Below are positions 1 through 5,646 of a stretch of DNA of 8,823 nucleotides, piece after piece. The first letter of the stretch is position 1. Every line of letters begins with the position of its first letter. The notes under the pieces are model-generated. The model had not been told where the DNA came from, ran no database searches, and saw only the letters and a program-made list of their open reading frames with translations. Source of the stretch: Bdellovibrionales bacterium (GTDB lineage: Bacteria > Bdellovibrionota > Bdellovibrionia > Bdellovibrionales > JAMPXM01); assembly GCA_005793615.1 (NCBI GenBank), contig SXRI01000174.1:1-8823 (forward strand). Reading direction: 5' to 3'. A program made the translations under genes and the position numbers.

Positions 1-1
1 A

Positions 2-67
2 CTGAGAGCGGCATTGGCCAAAGAGGTATGTAAACAAACTAAGATTAAAGAAGCAAGAGCGTCATGA
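2..67 (+). CDS. C-terminal end of an upstream gene (partial, tentative)
   Basis: Reading from position 2, an open frame runs from the window edge to a TGA at 65-67 and gives a helix-like, Lys/Ala-rich tail (LRAALAKEVCKQ...). The frame starting at position 1 is also open, to a TAA at 31-33, and encodes only ten residues, so the choice of frame is uncertain. The minus strand has no usable frame here. No function can be assigned from 21 residues. No clear intrinsic terminator follows. Confidence 0.35.
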   Translation: MRAALAKEVCKQTKIKEARAS

Positions 68-90
68 TTCAATATCAACTAGAAAAAAAC

Positions 91-119
91 TTGAACCTCG
101 GCACTATCTTTGCTACCTT
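91..119 (+). promoter_or_regulatory. Candidate sigma-70-type promoter for the 168-716 gene
   Basis: TTGAAC at 91-96 is separated by 17 bases from TACCTT at 114-119. The -35 matches four of six consensus positions and the -10 matches three, including the first TA and the last T. Transcription would begin near 126, giving a leader of about 40 bases. Plausible but weak. Confidence 0.3.
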
Positions 120-167
120 GTGAAAATTGACTGCAGAAAACAGTTCAGTTCAATAGAAAGGGCGAAT

Positions 168-716
168 ATGAAAAGACATCTTTTTACTCGTTCGCTTGGT
201 CTCTTGGGTTTGGTCGCGATGCTTGCGATCTCAGCAGCAGCGAGCACTAGCTCAGCAATGCCTCCTGATGATCGTTGGCCTCAACCTGATGAGCGGCCCG
301 GTCATCGTCCGGGACACCCGGGACGCCCGGGGTATCCAGATCGCCCGGAGCGCTATGTTCTGGATCTCTTTGGTCAGGAATTCAATTCTCAACAGGGTGA
401 AGACACTGTTCCGTTGAAGCGGCTGTTGATGAGTAAATATGGCCAGATTGGTCTTCAGCACAAGCAACTGGCGCGCGTGGTAGTATTCGCAAAATCGAAG
501 TTCGGCCGTGGACAGATGCAACTCCTCGTTGGCGATTCGATTTCGTATCCGCAAACCATCTACGGAAACCCCCAGGATTATCACCATCAAGGTGGCTACT
601 ATCGTTATGTGTTTGATAATCCGGGCGGCTATTCGCACGGTGTATGGCAGCTGAAAATGCAGGGAAATATCCGCATTGATCGTATTGCGGTTGTGGTTCG
701 CGATCTGTATCGATAA
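168..716 (+). CDS. Secreted Pro/Gly/Arg/His-rich protein with C-terminal beta-rich domain, unknown function
   Basis: This 182-residue protein starts at the ATG at 168, preceded by an AAAGGG ribosome site at 157-162; the frame stays open up to a GTG at 120, but the 168 start puts a Sec signal peptide at the N-terminus. Residues 1-30 have a basic start (MKRHLFTR), a Leu/Ala/Gly hydrophobic core and an Ala/Ser cleavage zone around 25-30. Residues 32-62 are a low-complexity linker with repeated PGH/PGR/PGY units and likely no fold. Residues 63-182 alternate hydrophobic and polar residues, with many Gly, Tyr and Asn (GGYYRYVFDNPGG), ending in a strand-like IRIDRIAVVVRDLYR; this suggests a compact all-beta periplasmic or surface domain. 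It has no cysteine and no catalytic motif I recognise. It appears monocistronic, with its own terminator downstream. Function is unknown; a cell-envelope ligand-binding role is only a guess. Confidence 0.85.
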   Translation: MKRHLFTRSLGLLGLVAMLAISAAASTSSAMPPDDRWPQPDERPGHRPGHPGRPGYPDRPERYVLDLFGQEFNSQQGEDTVPLKRLLMSKYGQIGLQHKQLARVVVFAKSKFGRGQMQLLVGDSISYPQTIYGNPQDYHHQGGYYRYVFDNPGGYSHGVWQLKMQGNIRIDRIAVVVRDLYR

Positions 717-734
717 TTTTCGGAGATAACGAAC

Positions 735-753
735 GCTGAGTATTTTGCTCAGC
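735..753 (+). other. Hairpin downstream of the secreted-protein gene
   Basis: GCTGAG (735-740) and CTCAGC (748-753) form a perfect 6-bp stem with a 7-base loop, 19 bases after the stop codon. No T-run follows, so it is not an intrinsic terminator by itself. It may stabilise the 3' end upstream of the true terminator at 775-806. Confidence 0.4.
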
Positions 754-774
754 TCAAGAATCAGCTCCATTGTC

Positions 775-806
775 GACGCCAGGGTAAAACCGGCGTCAAT
801 TTTTTT
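775..806 (+). terminator. Rho-independent terminator of the secreted-protein gene
   Basis: GACGCC (775-780) pairs with GGCGTC (792-797), and GG (782-783) with CC (790-791) can extend the stem past a bulged A. The stem is followed by AATTTTTTT (798-806). The T-run lies on the plus-strand side, so it serves the plus-strand gene ending at 716. Its last bases overlap the stop codon (805-807) of the convergent LysR gene, so no sequence is wasted between the two. Confidence 0.75.
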
Positions 807-1683
807 AGTGAAGTGTAAAACTGCTCATCAGTTTGGCGGCGATCGGATTCTCGATTTTTCGTTGAGCCGAGATCAGCCAGATCTCCTCATGTACATCATG
901 AAGCCTGCCAATTTTAATCAGACTCTCCTCTTTGACACCGGCGACCTCGGAAAAAGGCGCTAGACCAACGCCGTTCTCGGCCAGGAGTTTTTGCAGACTG
1001 GTGTCTTGGGTTTCGGCGGCTGGCAGTGCCTTGATACCGTGAAGTTTGAAGTAATGATTGAGATCATGGCGAAGTTTGCTGTGACTCGTGGGCATTACAA
1101 ACGGCATTCCATCGAGCGACGCCGGGAACGATTTTTTCAAATTTTTAAAGCGCTTCGCCCCGTAGACCGCGACCGGTATTTTCGCCACTGATTTGGAGTA
1201 CACCTGCACGCCTTCGATCGCCTGCGAAGGGTAGTTGGAAACAATCAGATCAAGTTTGTGCGTGCGCAGCTCACGCAACAACTCATCGCCTTTACCTTCG
1301 AGAATGGACACGGCACAAGGGGCGATCTTATGAGCTTCCAGAACAATCGCGAGAAGTACACTTTTTGGAACGCTATCGAGAGCTCCAATCTGCAGGTGCG
1401 GTTGGTCTTCGGGAGTACGATCTTGCAGGACTTCGAGCATCTCGTCGCCGAGGCGAAAAATCTCATTGGCATAATCCAGAGCGGAGCGTCCGGCTTCGGT
1501 GAGAACCAGACGGCGATTACGTCGCTCGAACAATGGTTTGCCCACCATGTCCTCGAGTTGCTTCAGTTGGGCGCTAAGGGTAGGTTGGCCTAGGCGCAAT
1601 TTTTCGCTAGCTTTGGCGATGCTGCCCTCGGTGGCGATAGAACGAAAGTAGTAGAGATGGTGATAGTTCAGCCATTGCGTCAT
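805..1683 (-). CDS. LysR-family transcriptional regulator, NhaR-like
   Basis: The frame is open to 1716, but the best start is the ATG at 1681-1683, which has AAGGAAG just upstream and yields MTQWLNYHHLYYF, the typical NhaR-type N-terminus; the product is 292 residues, close to E. coli NhaR (about 300). Residues 4-64 are a winged helix-turn-helix (EGSIAKASEKLRLGQPTLSAQLKQLED, then LFERRNRRLVLTEAG). Residues from about 90 to 288 form the effector-binding domain, ending in the NhaR-like IWLISAQRKIENPIAAKL. In E. coli, NhaR activates the Na+/H+ antiporter gene nhaA in response to sodium, and also osmC and pga genes. Here no antiporter is adjacent; the divergent neighbour is htpX-terC, a candidate target because LysR regulators often act on the divergent gene. 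The ligand is unknown. A strong promoter for this gene lies at 1743-1771. Confidence 0.92.
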   Translation of the reverse strand: MTQWLNYHHLYYFRSIATEGSIAKASEKLRLGQPTLSAQLKQLEDMVGKPLFERRNRRLVLTEAGRSALDYANEIFRLGDEMLEVLQDRTPEDQPHLQIGALDSVPKSVLLAIVLEAHKIAPCAVSILEGKGDELLRELRTHKLDLIVSNYPSQAIEGVQVYSKSVAKIPVAVYGAKRFKNLKKSFPASLDGMPFVMPTSHSKLRHDLNHYFKLHGIKALPAAETQDTSLQKLLAENGVGLAPFSEVAGVKEESLIKIGRLHDVHEEIWLISAQRKIENPIAAKLMSSFTLH

Positions 1684-1715
1684 AGGCTTCCTTGCGAGGG
1701 GATTCCGAGAATACA

Positions 1716-1744
1716 TTGTTTTAAACGAATGAATCGATGATAAT
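1716..1744 (+). promoter_or_regulatory. Candidate htpX-terC promoter, half of a symmetrical divergent pair
   Basis: TTGTTT (1716-1721), a 17-base spacer and GATAAT (1739-1744, five of six consensus bases) fit a sigma-70 promoter. Transcription would begin near 1751, about 50 bases before the htpX start. The -10 lies in the palindrome GATAATTATC (1739-1748), which the opposite-strand LysR promoter shares. I see no convincing sigma-32 heat-shock promoter, although htpX is heat-inducible in some bacteria. Confidence 0.55.
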
Positions 1745-1771
1745 TATCGTATTTATTAAAGAATGTGTCAA
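1743..1771 (-). promoter_or_regulatory. Strong promoter of the LysR regulator gene
   Basis: Read on the minus strand, a perfect TTGACA (1771-1766) is followed by exactly 17 bases and GATAAT (1748-1743), matching eleven of twelve consensus positions. The start point would be near 1736, about 50 bases before the LysR start. It is interleaved with the htpX promoter, so polymerase cannot occupy both at once. The regulator probably binds here too, since LysR proteins usually control their own gene. Confidence 0.65.
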
Positions 1772-1800
1772 AGGTACCATATAAGTCTGTGGAGGTTTTT

Positions 1801-2715
1801 ATGGCATGGATTAAGCGTATTGGTTTGTTTCTGATGGTGAACGTCCTGGTGATGGTCACGATCTCAGTCGTTTTGAGCGTTCTCGGTGTAAAGCCGTATT
1901 TGACGGCGCGAGGAATCGACTACCAGTCGTTGATGATTTTCTGTTTGGTCTGGGGTATGGGCGGCGCGTTCATTTCGCTCGCACTTTCGCGTGTGATGGC
2001 GAAATGGATGATGGGGGTACAGATTATTCCAACCGATACCCGCGATCCGGAACTGCGCGAGTTGGTGGATGTGGTGCATGAGTTGGCACGCGCGGCACGC
2101 TTACCGGCAATGCCGCAAGTGGGTGTTTATGATTCTCCCGAGGTCAATGCCTTTGCCACCGGACCGAGTAAGTCTCGTTCGCTGGTCGCGGTTTCAAGTG
2201 GCTTGATGGGGCGGATGAGTCGCGACGAAGTCAGGGGCGTTCTTGGCCATGAAGTCGCGCATATCGCCAATGGTGACATGGTCACCATGACTCTCATCCA
2301 AGGTATCGTAAACGCCTTTGTGATGTTCCTGGCACGCGCGATCGCGTTTGCGTTGACGATGACCAAGAGTGATGACGGTGAAGAGCGCCAAGGTACCCCG
2401 ATGTCCTATTTCTTGGTGCAGTTCGCACTCGAAATGGTTTTCATGGTGCTCGGTTCAATGGTGGTGGCGTGGTTCTCACGTCTACGCGAGTATCGTGCTG
2501 ATGCAGGTGGTGCGCGCATCGCCGGCAGAGAGACCATGGTGCAGGCGTTAGAGGGGCTGCGCCGAAATGTCGAGGCGATTGATCCGTCGCCGCAGCCTGC
2601 GGTGGCAGCTCTTAAGATATCTAGTCGTCCCGGTGGTTTTTTGAAGTTGTTCTCAACCCACCCGCCGTTGGAAGAACGAATTGAACGTTTGAAGCGAACA
2701 GCAATTTTAGGGTGA
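1801..2715 (+). CDS. htpX: HtpX-type membrane zinc metalloprotease (M48 family)
   Basis: HtpX is an inner-membrane zinc endopeptidase whose active site faces the cytoplasm; it degrades misfolded membrane proteins alongside FtsH. The 304-residue product matches the family (E. coli 293). The ATG at 1801 is chosen because GGAGG at 1791-1795 sits five bases upstream; the longer frame from a GTG at 1765 lacks such a site. Two N-terminal membrane spans (about 4-26 and 39-60) precede the zinc motif HEVAH at residues 150-154 with catalytic Glu151; two further hydrophobic segments (about 162-186 and 200-226) follow, then the third zinc ligand Glu230 in REYRADAGG. The C-terminal FSTHPPLEERIERLK is also typical. 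terC begins four bases after the stop, so the two are co-transcribed. All catalytic residues are present; it appears intact. Confidence 0.97.
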   Translation: MAWIKRIGLFLMVNVLVMVTISVVLSVLGVKPYLTARGIDYQSLMIFCLVWGMGGAFISLALSRVMAKWMMGVQIIPTDTRDPELRELVDVVHELARAARLPAMPQVGVYDSPEVNAFATGPSKSRSLVAVSSGLMGRMSRDEVRGVLGHEVAHIANGDMVTMTLIQGIVNAFVMFLARAIAFALTMTKSDDGEERQGTPMSYFLVQFALEMVFMVLGSMVVAWFSRLREYRADAGGARIAGRETMVQALEGLRRNVEAIDPSPQPAVAALKISSRPGGFLKLFSTHPPLEERIERLKRTAILG

Positions 2716-2719
2716 CGAA

Positions 2720-3670
2720 ATGAATCAGTCCGCTTTTCAGTTGTCAGTTGTACCACCATCACTTTGGTTCGCGTTTTTAATCGGTGTCGTCGTTTTGCTG
2801 GCAATTGATTTGAGTTTGTTTGGGCGAGGGGCGCATAAAGTCTCTCGCAAAGCGGCTTTACTGGAAAGCGGCTTGTGGGTCACGGTGGCGTTAGCCTTCA
2901 ATGCTTGGTTTGCCTCTCAGTACGGAAGTGAACTGGGGCTGCAGTTCTTAACGGGCTACTTGGTGGAGAAGAGCCTGAGTGTTGATAATCTTTTTGTGAT
3001 CCTATTGGTCTTTGGCTCATTCCGTGTTCCCGAGAAGTACCAGCATCGAGTTTTGTTTTTTGGCGTTCTTGGAGCGCTCGTGATGCGGGCGTTCTTCATT
3101 ATCCTTGGGGCTCAGCTTTTACATCTTTTTCACTGGATTCTTTACGTCTTCGGCGGAATTCTTGTGGTCACTGCGCTTAAGTTCTTAAGAGAAACTGATG
3201 AAAAAATCGACGTGAAGGAAAACTGGTCATTAAGAATTTTGCGGCGCCTGATTCCAACCACTAACGCGTTCGACGGGCAAAAGTTCTTTGTGATTGAAAA
3301 TGGTGTTCGTAAGGCGACGCCACTTTTTCTCACTTTAGTGGTGATTGAGATGACGGATTTGATTTTCGCCGTCGACTCGATTCCTGCGGTTTTTGCGGTC
3401 ACTCAAGATGCGTTCGTGGCTTTTGCTTCGAATATCCTGGCGATTTTGGGTCTTCGCGCTCTTTACTTCGTCTTGGCGGATTGGGTCGGTAAACTTAAGT
3501 TTTTGAAGCCCGGTTTGGCTGCGATACTTGGCTTTATCGGCGTGAAAATGCTTTTGATGGATGTCTTTCAGATTCCGAGTTGGGTTTCACTTTTGGTGAT
3601 CTTTTCGATTCTGACGACAGCGGCGCTGAGCTCTTGGTATGTGGCGAGAGAAGTGAAACTACCGGAGTAG
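2720..3670 (+). CDS. TerC/Alx-family integral membrane protein (probable metal-ion transporter)
   Basis: This 316-residue protein has at least seven hydrophobic spans and the conserved TerC family acidic motifs: EKSLSVDN (Glu83, Asp89, Asn90) and VIEMTDLIFAVDSIPA (Glu210, Asp213, Asp219), which lie in membrane segments and probably bind cations. It resembles the Alx branch; E. coli Alx is linked to manganese export and is pH-responsive, and Bacillus TerC proteins have been linked to metalation of secreted metalloenzymes. The ion used here is not evident. The ATG at 2720 lies four bases after the htpX stop; a weak AGGGTG lies within the htpX end, so translation is probably coupled. No room exists for the manganese (yybP-ykoY) riboswitch that precedes alx in E. 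coli. The last 12 bases overlap the convergent DTW gene. Tellurite resistance, the historical family name, need not apply. Confidence 0.93.
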   Translation: MNQSAFQLSVVPPSLWFAFLIGVVVLLAIDLSLFGRGAHKVSRKAALLESGLWVTVALAFNAWFASQYGSELGLQFLTGYLVEKSLSVDNLFVILLVFGSFRVPEKYQHRVLFFGVLGALVMRAFFIILGAQLLHLFHWILYVFGGILVVTALKFLRETDEKIDVKENWSLRILRRLIPTTNAFDGQKFFVIENGVRKATPLFLTLVVIEMTDLIFAVDSIPAVFAVTQDAFVAFASNILAILGLRALYFVLADWVGKLKFLKPGLAAILGFIGVKMLLMDVFQIPSWVSLLVIFSILTTAALSSWYVAREVKLPE

Positions 3671-4306
3671 TTTGCTGGCGCTTGGCTGGCGCCCTTCGAT
3701 TGTTGCCGACAATTTGGCATTGTAGAGAGCAAATAGTCTTGCTGCCGGCGCCGGCCCTTCGAGATGGGCCAGTGCATGGGCAATCGCTTCGAGAGTCGCC
3801 ATACCATCAGAAAAGTGTTCTTTGCGTAAAGCGGCTTCAGATACAAACTCGGGCGGTCGACTCAGTTTCACCCTCGGCACATTGCGAAGCTCGGCATGGC
3901 GGCTATGAACCTTACTTGCTTGCCGCCAGTTTCCATCCGGTACGATCAAGTGGATTGGTTTTTTTCGCGAGCTGCTTTCTAAGCTTGTGAGTTCAATCGC
4001 GTCAGCACTGGGCGAGAGCAAAAAGGTATCGTAATCGGCCTTGAGGATAGAACTGAGGTCGAGGGGCAGCCGGCTCTGACCGCGCACGCAGATTTCTGAG
4101 TTCTTCAGTATCTGCATCGCCAGGCGGCCGGTGTTTGTGGTGCGTTTGAGTTCTTTGGCGTGTACGACAAGAGTCACCCGCGTTCGCAAATCAAGGGGCG
4201 GATCCATGAGGTGGCAAATACAGCGCTCACGATGAAGGTAGCATCTGGGACAAGGATCACGCGTCTTTCTTTTTCGTAGTAGAGGAGGCTGAAACTTGAC
4301 GTTCAT
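3659..4306 (-). CDS. DTW-domain protein, probable tRNA-uridine aminocarboxypropyltransferase (TapT-like)
   Basis: DTW enzymes transfer the 3-amino-3-carboxypropyl group of S-adenosylmethionine to uridine in tRNA, making acp3U (E. coli TapT/YfiP). The 215-residue product starts at the ATG at 4304-4306, preceded by AAGGA; the frame remains open to 4345, but that extension has no ribosome site. A probable zinc knuckle at residues 19-31 (Cys19, 22, 29, 31 in CPRCYLHRERCIC) is followed by HAKELKRTTNTGRLA (49-63), the signature motif VPDGNWRQASK (122-132) and DGMATLEAIAHAL (167-179), all in family order. The name-giving motif reads DGNW rather than the usual DxTW. The gene converges on terC and overlaps its last 12 bases. 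It is probably monocistronic, divergent from the exported protein gene at 4365. Confidence 0.88.
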   Translation of the reverse strand: MNVKFQPPLLRKRKTRDPCPRCYLHRERCICHLMDPPLDLRTRVTLVVHAKELKRTTNTGRLAMQILKNSEICVRGQSRLPLDLSSILKADYDTFLLSPSADAIELTSLESSSRKKPIHLIVPDGNWRQASKVHSRHAELRNVPRVKLSRPPEFVSEAALRKEHFSDGMATLEAIAHALAHLEGPAPAARLFALYNAKLSATIEGRQPSASKLLR

Positions 4307-4334
4307 GACTCTATCCTTGAGGGCTTGGTGTTCT

Positions 4335-4343
4335 TGGTATAAC
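4335..4343 (+). promoter_or_regulatory. Extended -10 promoter for the exported His-rich protein
   Basis: TGGTATAAC at 4335-4343 fits an extended -10 element (TGn followed by TATAAC, five of six consensus bases). A -35-like TTGAGG at 4317-4322 lies 15 bases upstream, shorter than ideal, which the extended -10 could offset. Transcription would start near 4350, just before the ribosome site GGGGAGG at 4352-4358. Confidence 0.5.
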
Positions 4344-4364
4344 ACGTGGCTGGGGAGGTGTTGT

Positions 4365-4826
4365 ATGGTTAAGTTTTTTCTCGCTACGTCATTGCTTTTG
4401 AGCGCAGCGGCGCATGCCGCGGACCACGGGCATCATCATGGCCAAAAGAATGACCAGTCTACTGACCAAAAGAATGACCGGTCTTCCGTGGCTCCTGAGG
4501 CGAAGAAGCCTGCAAAGAAGTTCCTTGCCGATGAAGCGCTGAGCAAACGGATGGATCTTGTTACCGAGGCGATGATGAAGCTTCACGAGAGTCCGTCGGG
4601 CGGAGTTACCAAGCAGCAGCTGACCGAGGCAGGTAAGAAAATCGAATCAACAGTGCAGGATATCTTCAAGAGCTGTAAGCTTGCTAAGGACGCCGACATG
4701 GCCTTGCATCCTATCTTGGCCACCTTGCTCGACGGTGCTGGTTCCTATAAAAAAGGCGATGAAAAAAAGGGCCATGAACTTGTCCACAAGGCCCTGGAAC
4801 AGTACGCCGAATATTTTAGCAAATAG
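4365..4826 (+). CDS. Small exported helical protein with His-rich N-terminus, unknown function
   Basis: This 153-residue protein begins at the ATG at 4365, six bases after a strong GGGGAGG; the frame extends upstream to 4296 but without a ribosome site and into the promoter. MVKFFLATSLLLSAAAHA (1-18) is a textbook Sec signal peptide with an AHA|AD cleavage site, leaving about 135 residues in the periplasm. The mature start ADHGHHHG has His21, 23, 24 and 25, a likely metal-binding patch, then a Gln/Asn/Asp/Lys linker containing a duplicated QKNDQ/QKNDR unit. Residues 56-153 look like a three- or four-helix bundle: one Cys104 (FKSCKLAKDADMALHPIL), His115, and GHELVHKALEQYAEYF with His137 and His141. 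The overall look recalls small periplasmic helical-bundle proteins such as cytochrome b562, but there is no CxxCH heme motif, and I cannot name a family. Metal binding is inferred. Confidence 0.85.
   Translation: MVKFFLATSLLLSAAAHAADHGHHHGQKNDQSTDQKNDRSSVAPEAKKPAKKFLADEALSKRMDLVTEAMMKLHESPSGGVTKQQLTEAGKKIESTVQDIFKSCKLAKDADMALHPILATLLDGAGSYKKGDEKKGHELVHKALEQYAEYFSK
4442..4484 (+). repeat. 24-bp-period tandem duplication within the exported-protein gene
   Basis: A 19-base stretch starting CCAAAAGAATGACC at 4442-4460 recurs at 4466-4484 with a single A-to-G change. The period of 24 is a multiple of three, so the frame is kept and the linker encodes two similar eight-residue units (QKNDQSTD and QKNDRSSV). 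This is a recent-looking slippage duplication in a disordered region. Confidence 0.8.
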
Positions 4827-4834
4827 TTCGGCGT
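4804..4834 (+). terminator. Long hairpin spanning the stop codon, possible terminator
   Basis: ACGCCGAA (4804-4811) pairs perfectly with TTCGGCGT (4827-4834); inside, TATTT (4812-4816) pairs with AAATA (4821-4825) around a four-base loop, with G4826 bulged. The result is a 13-bp stem enclosing the TAG stop at 4824-4826. Only a poor T-rich tail (TACTCTT) follows, so termination may be leaky or the hairpin may mainly protect the 3' end. Confidence 0.5.
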
Positions 4835-4910
4835 TACTCTTGGGTCGCAAACGTGTTACCGTGGTTCGTGCGTGATCTAGGTGTGATTCACGTTTGATCC
4901 TTAGTCGAGT

Positions 4911-4923
4911 GCGTCTTTGACGC
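4911..4923 (+). other. Small hairpin abutting a ribosome binding site
   Basis: GCGTC (4911-4915) and GACGC (4919-4923) form a 5-bp stem with a three-base loop immediately before the GGAG ribosome site (4924-4927) of the 38-residue gene. It could affect translation of that gene, but a stem this short can also occur by chance. Confidence 0.3.
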
Positions 4924-4932
4924 GGAGTCAAA

Positions 4933-5049
4933 ATGGAAGATTATTACGTTATTGTTTCGGTTCCGATCTTGATTCTGGTTTCGTCTCTGGTTGTGTGGCG
5001 TCACCCGTGGTTCGTGAATCGCCGCAAGCAGGCGCAAGAGAAAAAGTAG
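4933..5049 (+). CDS. 38-residue single-span membrane protein, unknown function
   Basis: The ATG at 4933 follows GGAG (4924-4927) at five bases and opens a frame to the TAG at 5047-5049. The product begins MEDYYVIVSVPILILV. Residues 5-22 are a continuous hydrophobic segment ending VVW; the rest (RHPWFVNRRKQAQEKK) is strongly basic. By the positive-inside rule the N-terminus faces the periplasm and the basic tail the cytoplasm. Only 15 bases separate its stop from the GTG of the following lipoprotein gene, whose ribosome site AAGGGA (5050-5055) begins right after this stop, so the two are probably co-transcribed. The gene is short enough to be missed by automated callers. I do not recognise a family; the composition and ribosome site are convincing for a real small protein, but a function cannot be given. 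Confidence 0.65.
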   Translation: MEDYYVIVSVPILILVSSLVVWRHPWFVNRRKQAQEKK

Positions 5050-5064
5050 AAGGGAAAGACTGTA

Positions 5065-5646
5065 GTGAGTGGGTTTGCCTCAGCGTTTCGCAGATATTTA
5101 GTTTTGTTCACGTTGCCTTTGATTACTTTTGGTTGTGGCGGTAAGGGTTCGCTGCAGCAGCCTGAGCCGCCACTGCCTGAAAGAAAACCTGAGCCCAGAA
5201 ACGGTGTTGTTGTTCCTGATGATATTAACAAGGTTTGGAGAGTGGCGAATAAATCCTGTGACGGGCAAGGTATCGCGACCCAACCGCTAGAGAGTTATCG
5301 CATCGACAACCACTTTTTCGTCAAGGTTGTTAAAGCTTCCGAGGAGGCGGGGTCTCTTTGTAAGAGCGGCTATGTTTACGACAAGATCTTGAGCTCTTTT
5401 GGACGCTTGGAGTCGGGAGTTTATTGGGAGAATGCGACGTTAGCGGCAAGTGCCTTAAAGAAAACTTGCTGGAAGAAGGAGAATGGCGTCGTTGTCGAGC
5501 CGCCCATTAGTAACGACTCGTTGGAGTTCGGAAATGAGCAGTTGGCGATGAAGTTATCAGCACTTAATAATGGTGGGCTGGTACTAGAAATTCAGAAATC
5601 CAAAGAGTGCCAAGGTACGCTTGCAATGGCCTTAGTTCACGATTGA
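5065..5646 (+). CDS. Putative lipoprotein of unknown function
   Basis: The 193-residue product starts at a GTG (5065), nine bases after AAGGGA (5050-5055); no ATG lies nearby in frame. The N-terminus has basic residues (RR at 9-10), a hydrophobic stretch (YLVLFTLPLITF) and a lipobox-like LITFGC ending at Cys24; Phe at -2 is unusual, but Gly at -1 fits. Residues 28-46 are a Pro/Glu/Lys-rich linker (PEPPLPERKPEPR) that may span the peptidoglycan. Residues about 50-193 form a folded domain with Cys65, 99, 135 and 182, enough for two disulfides, and predicted mixed beta structure. The residues after Cys24 (GG) do not show the Asp+2 inner-membrane retention signal known from enterics, so an outer-membrane location is likely. 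The upstream 38-residue membrane protein seems to be its operon partner. No family recognised. Confidence 0.85.
   Translation: MSGFASAFRRYLVLFTLPLITFGCGGKGSLQQPEPPLPERKPEPRNGVVVPDDINKVWRVANKSCDGQGIATQPLESYRIDNHFFVKVVKASEEAGSLCKSGYVYDKILSSFGRLESGVYWENATLAASALKKTCWKKENGVVVEPPISNDSLEFGNEQLAMKLSALNNGGLVLEIQKSKECQGTLAMALVHD

Noticed and set aside
252..770. 172-residue minus-strand open frame opposite the secreted-protein gene
   Set aside because: It lies antisense to a gene with a clear signal peptide and terminator, has no ribosome site and reads as low-quality sequence.
1258..1593. 111-residue plus-strand frame inside the LysR gene
   Set aside because: Antisense to the regulator's coding region, no ribosome site and no recognisable protein features.
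1756..1785. TTAAAG plus TATAAG as an alternative htpX promoter
   Set aside because: The -35 is poor, and the start point near 1792 would fall inside the ribosome site; the 1716-1744 promoter fits better.
2406..2804. 132-residue minus-strand frame across htpX and the start of terC
   Set aside because: It is the antisense shadow of two strongly conserved genes, with no domain of its own.
3580..3990. 136-residue plus-strand frame over the terC/DTW junction
   Set aside because: It overlaps terC out of frame and the DTW gene antisense; both of those have full family motifs.
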